Assembly (NCBI GenBank): GCA_947470805.1
Contig: CANIVU010000052.1
Span: forward strand, 1-60,400
Direction: 5' to 3'
From: Acidobacteriota bacterium
GTDB taxonomy: Bacteria > Acidobacteriota > Terriglobia > Bryobacterales > Bryobacteraceae
DNA: 60,400 nt
The notes beneath the pieces were generated by a model. It was not told where the DNA came from, did not search any database, and worked only from the letters and a program-made list of their open reading frames with translations. Below are positions 60,040 to 60,400 of this stretch, in pieces. The stretch's first letter is position 1, and each line of letters opens with the position of its first letter. Both the position numbers and the translations under genes were made by a program.

Positions 60040-60400
60040 ATGCGCGCCGTTCTGCTCCTCTTAGCCTGCCTCGCCCTCCCCGCCCAACAACCCGGCTTCA
60101 ACTACGACGAAGCCAAAGTCCCCGCCTACACCCTCCCCGAACCCCTCGTCCTCGCCGACGGCACCCCCGTCAAAGACGCCGCCACCTGGCGCAAAAAACG
60201 CCGCCCCGAAATCCTCGACTTGTTCGCCGAACAGGTCTACGGCCAAACTCCCAAGACCAAAATCAAGCTCCGCACCGAACTCCTCGAAATCGACAAAACC
60301 GCCCACAACGGCCTCGCCACCCGCAAACAGGTCCGCGTCTGGTTCGGCCCCAACGCCGACGCCCCCTCCATGGACCTCCTCATCTATCTCCCCAACAACG
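60040..60400 (+). CDS. CE15-like glucuronoyl esterase / acetylxylan esterase-type protein, 5' part
   Basis: Partial gene, cut at the right edge after about 120 residues. A signal peptide (MRAVLLLLACLALPAQQ) is followed by NYDEAKVPAYTLPEPLVLADGTPVKDAATWRKKRRPEILDLFAEQVYGQTP, the standard N-terminal region of bacterial glucuronoyl esterases of CE15, which cut ester links between lignin and glucuronoxylan. The segment RVWFGPNADAPSMDLLIYLPN is the following beta strand pair. The catalytic Ser-Glu-His lies beyond the window. The family assignment from the N-terminus is good; enzymatic class not confirmed. Confidence 0.75.
   Translation, partial: MRAVLLLLACLALPAQQPGFNYDEAKVPAYTLPEPLVLADGTPVKDAATWRKKRRPEILDLFAEQVYGQTPKTKIKLRTELLEIDKTAHNGLATRKQVRVWFGPNADAPSMDLLIYLPNN

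Overview
The window looks like a piece of a GC-rich soil bacterium's chromosome, most likely Acidobacteriota of the Solibacter/Bryobacter type. The best marker is the secreted SBBP-repeat protein at 23803-26880, whose C-terminus matches the Solibacter-enriched extension (TIGR03437) in style. DUF1080, ThuA, CE15-like, cytochrome-TPR and kinase-TPR genes fit the same group. This taxonomic call is inference, because no rRNA is present.

Layout. (1) 68-6617, minus strand: an exopolysaccharide operon read right to left. It runs NusG/RfaH-like regulator, small ribbon-helix-helix protein, outer-membrane export protein (Wza type), tyrosine autokinase (Wzc type), flippase (Wzx type) and glycosyltransferase. 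(2) 7306-17984: a compact 10.7 kb integrated element in the 3' end of a tRNA-Ser(UGA) gene, bounded by a 27-bp duplication. It carries a frameshifted tyrosine integrase, an XRE repressor diverging from an excisionase-like gene across a palindromic operator, ParB-like, primase and P4-type helicase genes, then a head module of HK97 major capsid protein, portal and prohead protease. No terminase or tail gene is visible, so it resembles a capsid-forming phage satellite. (3) 18390-33725: ordinary chromosomal genes. They include moaB, a short-chain dehydrogenase, a three-gene FAD-oxidoreductase/DUF362/terpene-cyclase-like cluster, the SBBP protein, a KBL-type aminoacyltransferase, a DUF1080 protein, a penicillin-acylase-family enzyme and a hybrid histidine kinase.

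(4) 35601-50378 is the most striking region. Two divergent operons share one mirror-symmetric promoter at 45287-45339. The leftward operon encodes a CHAT-protease/SIR2-like fusion and two paralogous STAND NTPase-WD40 proteins. The rightward operon encodes a membrane Ser/Thr kinase with TPRs, a 71-residue beta-rich protein, a clan-CD (C25/caspase-like) protease and a small helical protein. Together this looks like an NLR-like, protease-armed signalling or conflict system. An unrecognised 583-residue protein lies downstream at 33715-35466. (5) 50421-60400: envelope and redox genes. These are a secreted HMA protein, MFS exporter, HELAH metallopeptidase, thioredoxin-like protein, ThuA protein, GH43-like protein, heptaheme cytochrome-TPR lipoprotein, YtxJ-like protein, GNAT enzyme, a secreted repeat protein and the start of a CE15-like esterase.

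Caveats. Three genes (the integrase and both STAND proteins) appear to lack one base. These may be real mutations, recoding sites or assembly errors, and raw reads would decide. All assignments come from reading the sequence by eye, without database searches.
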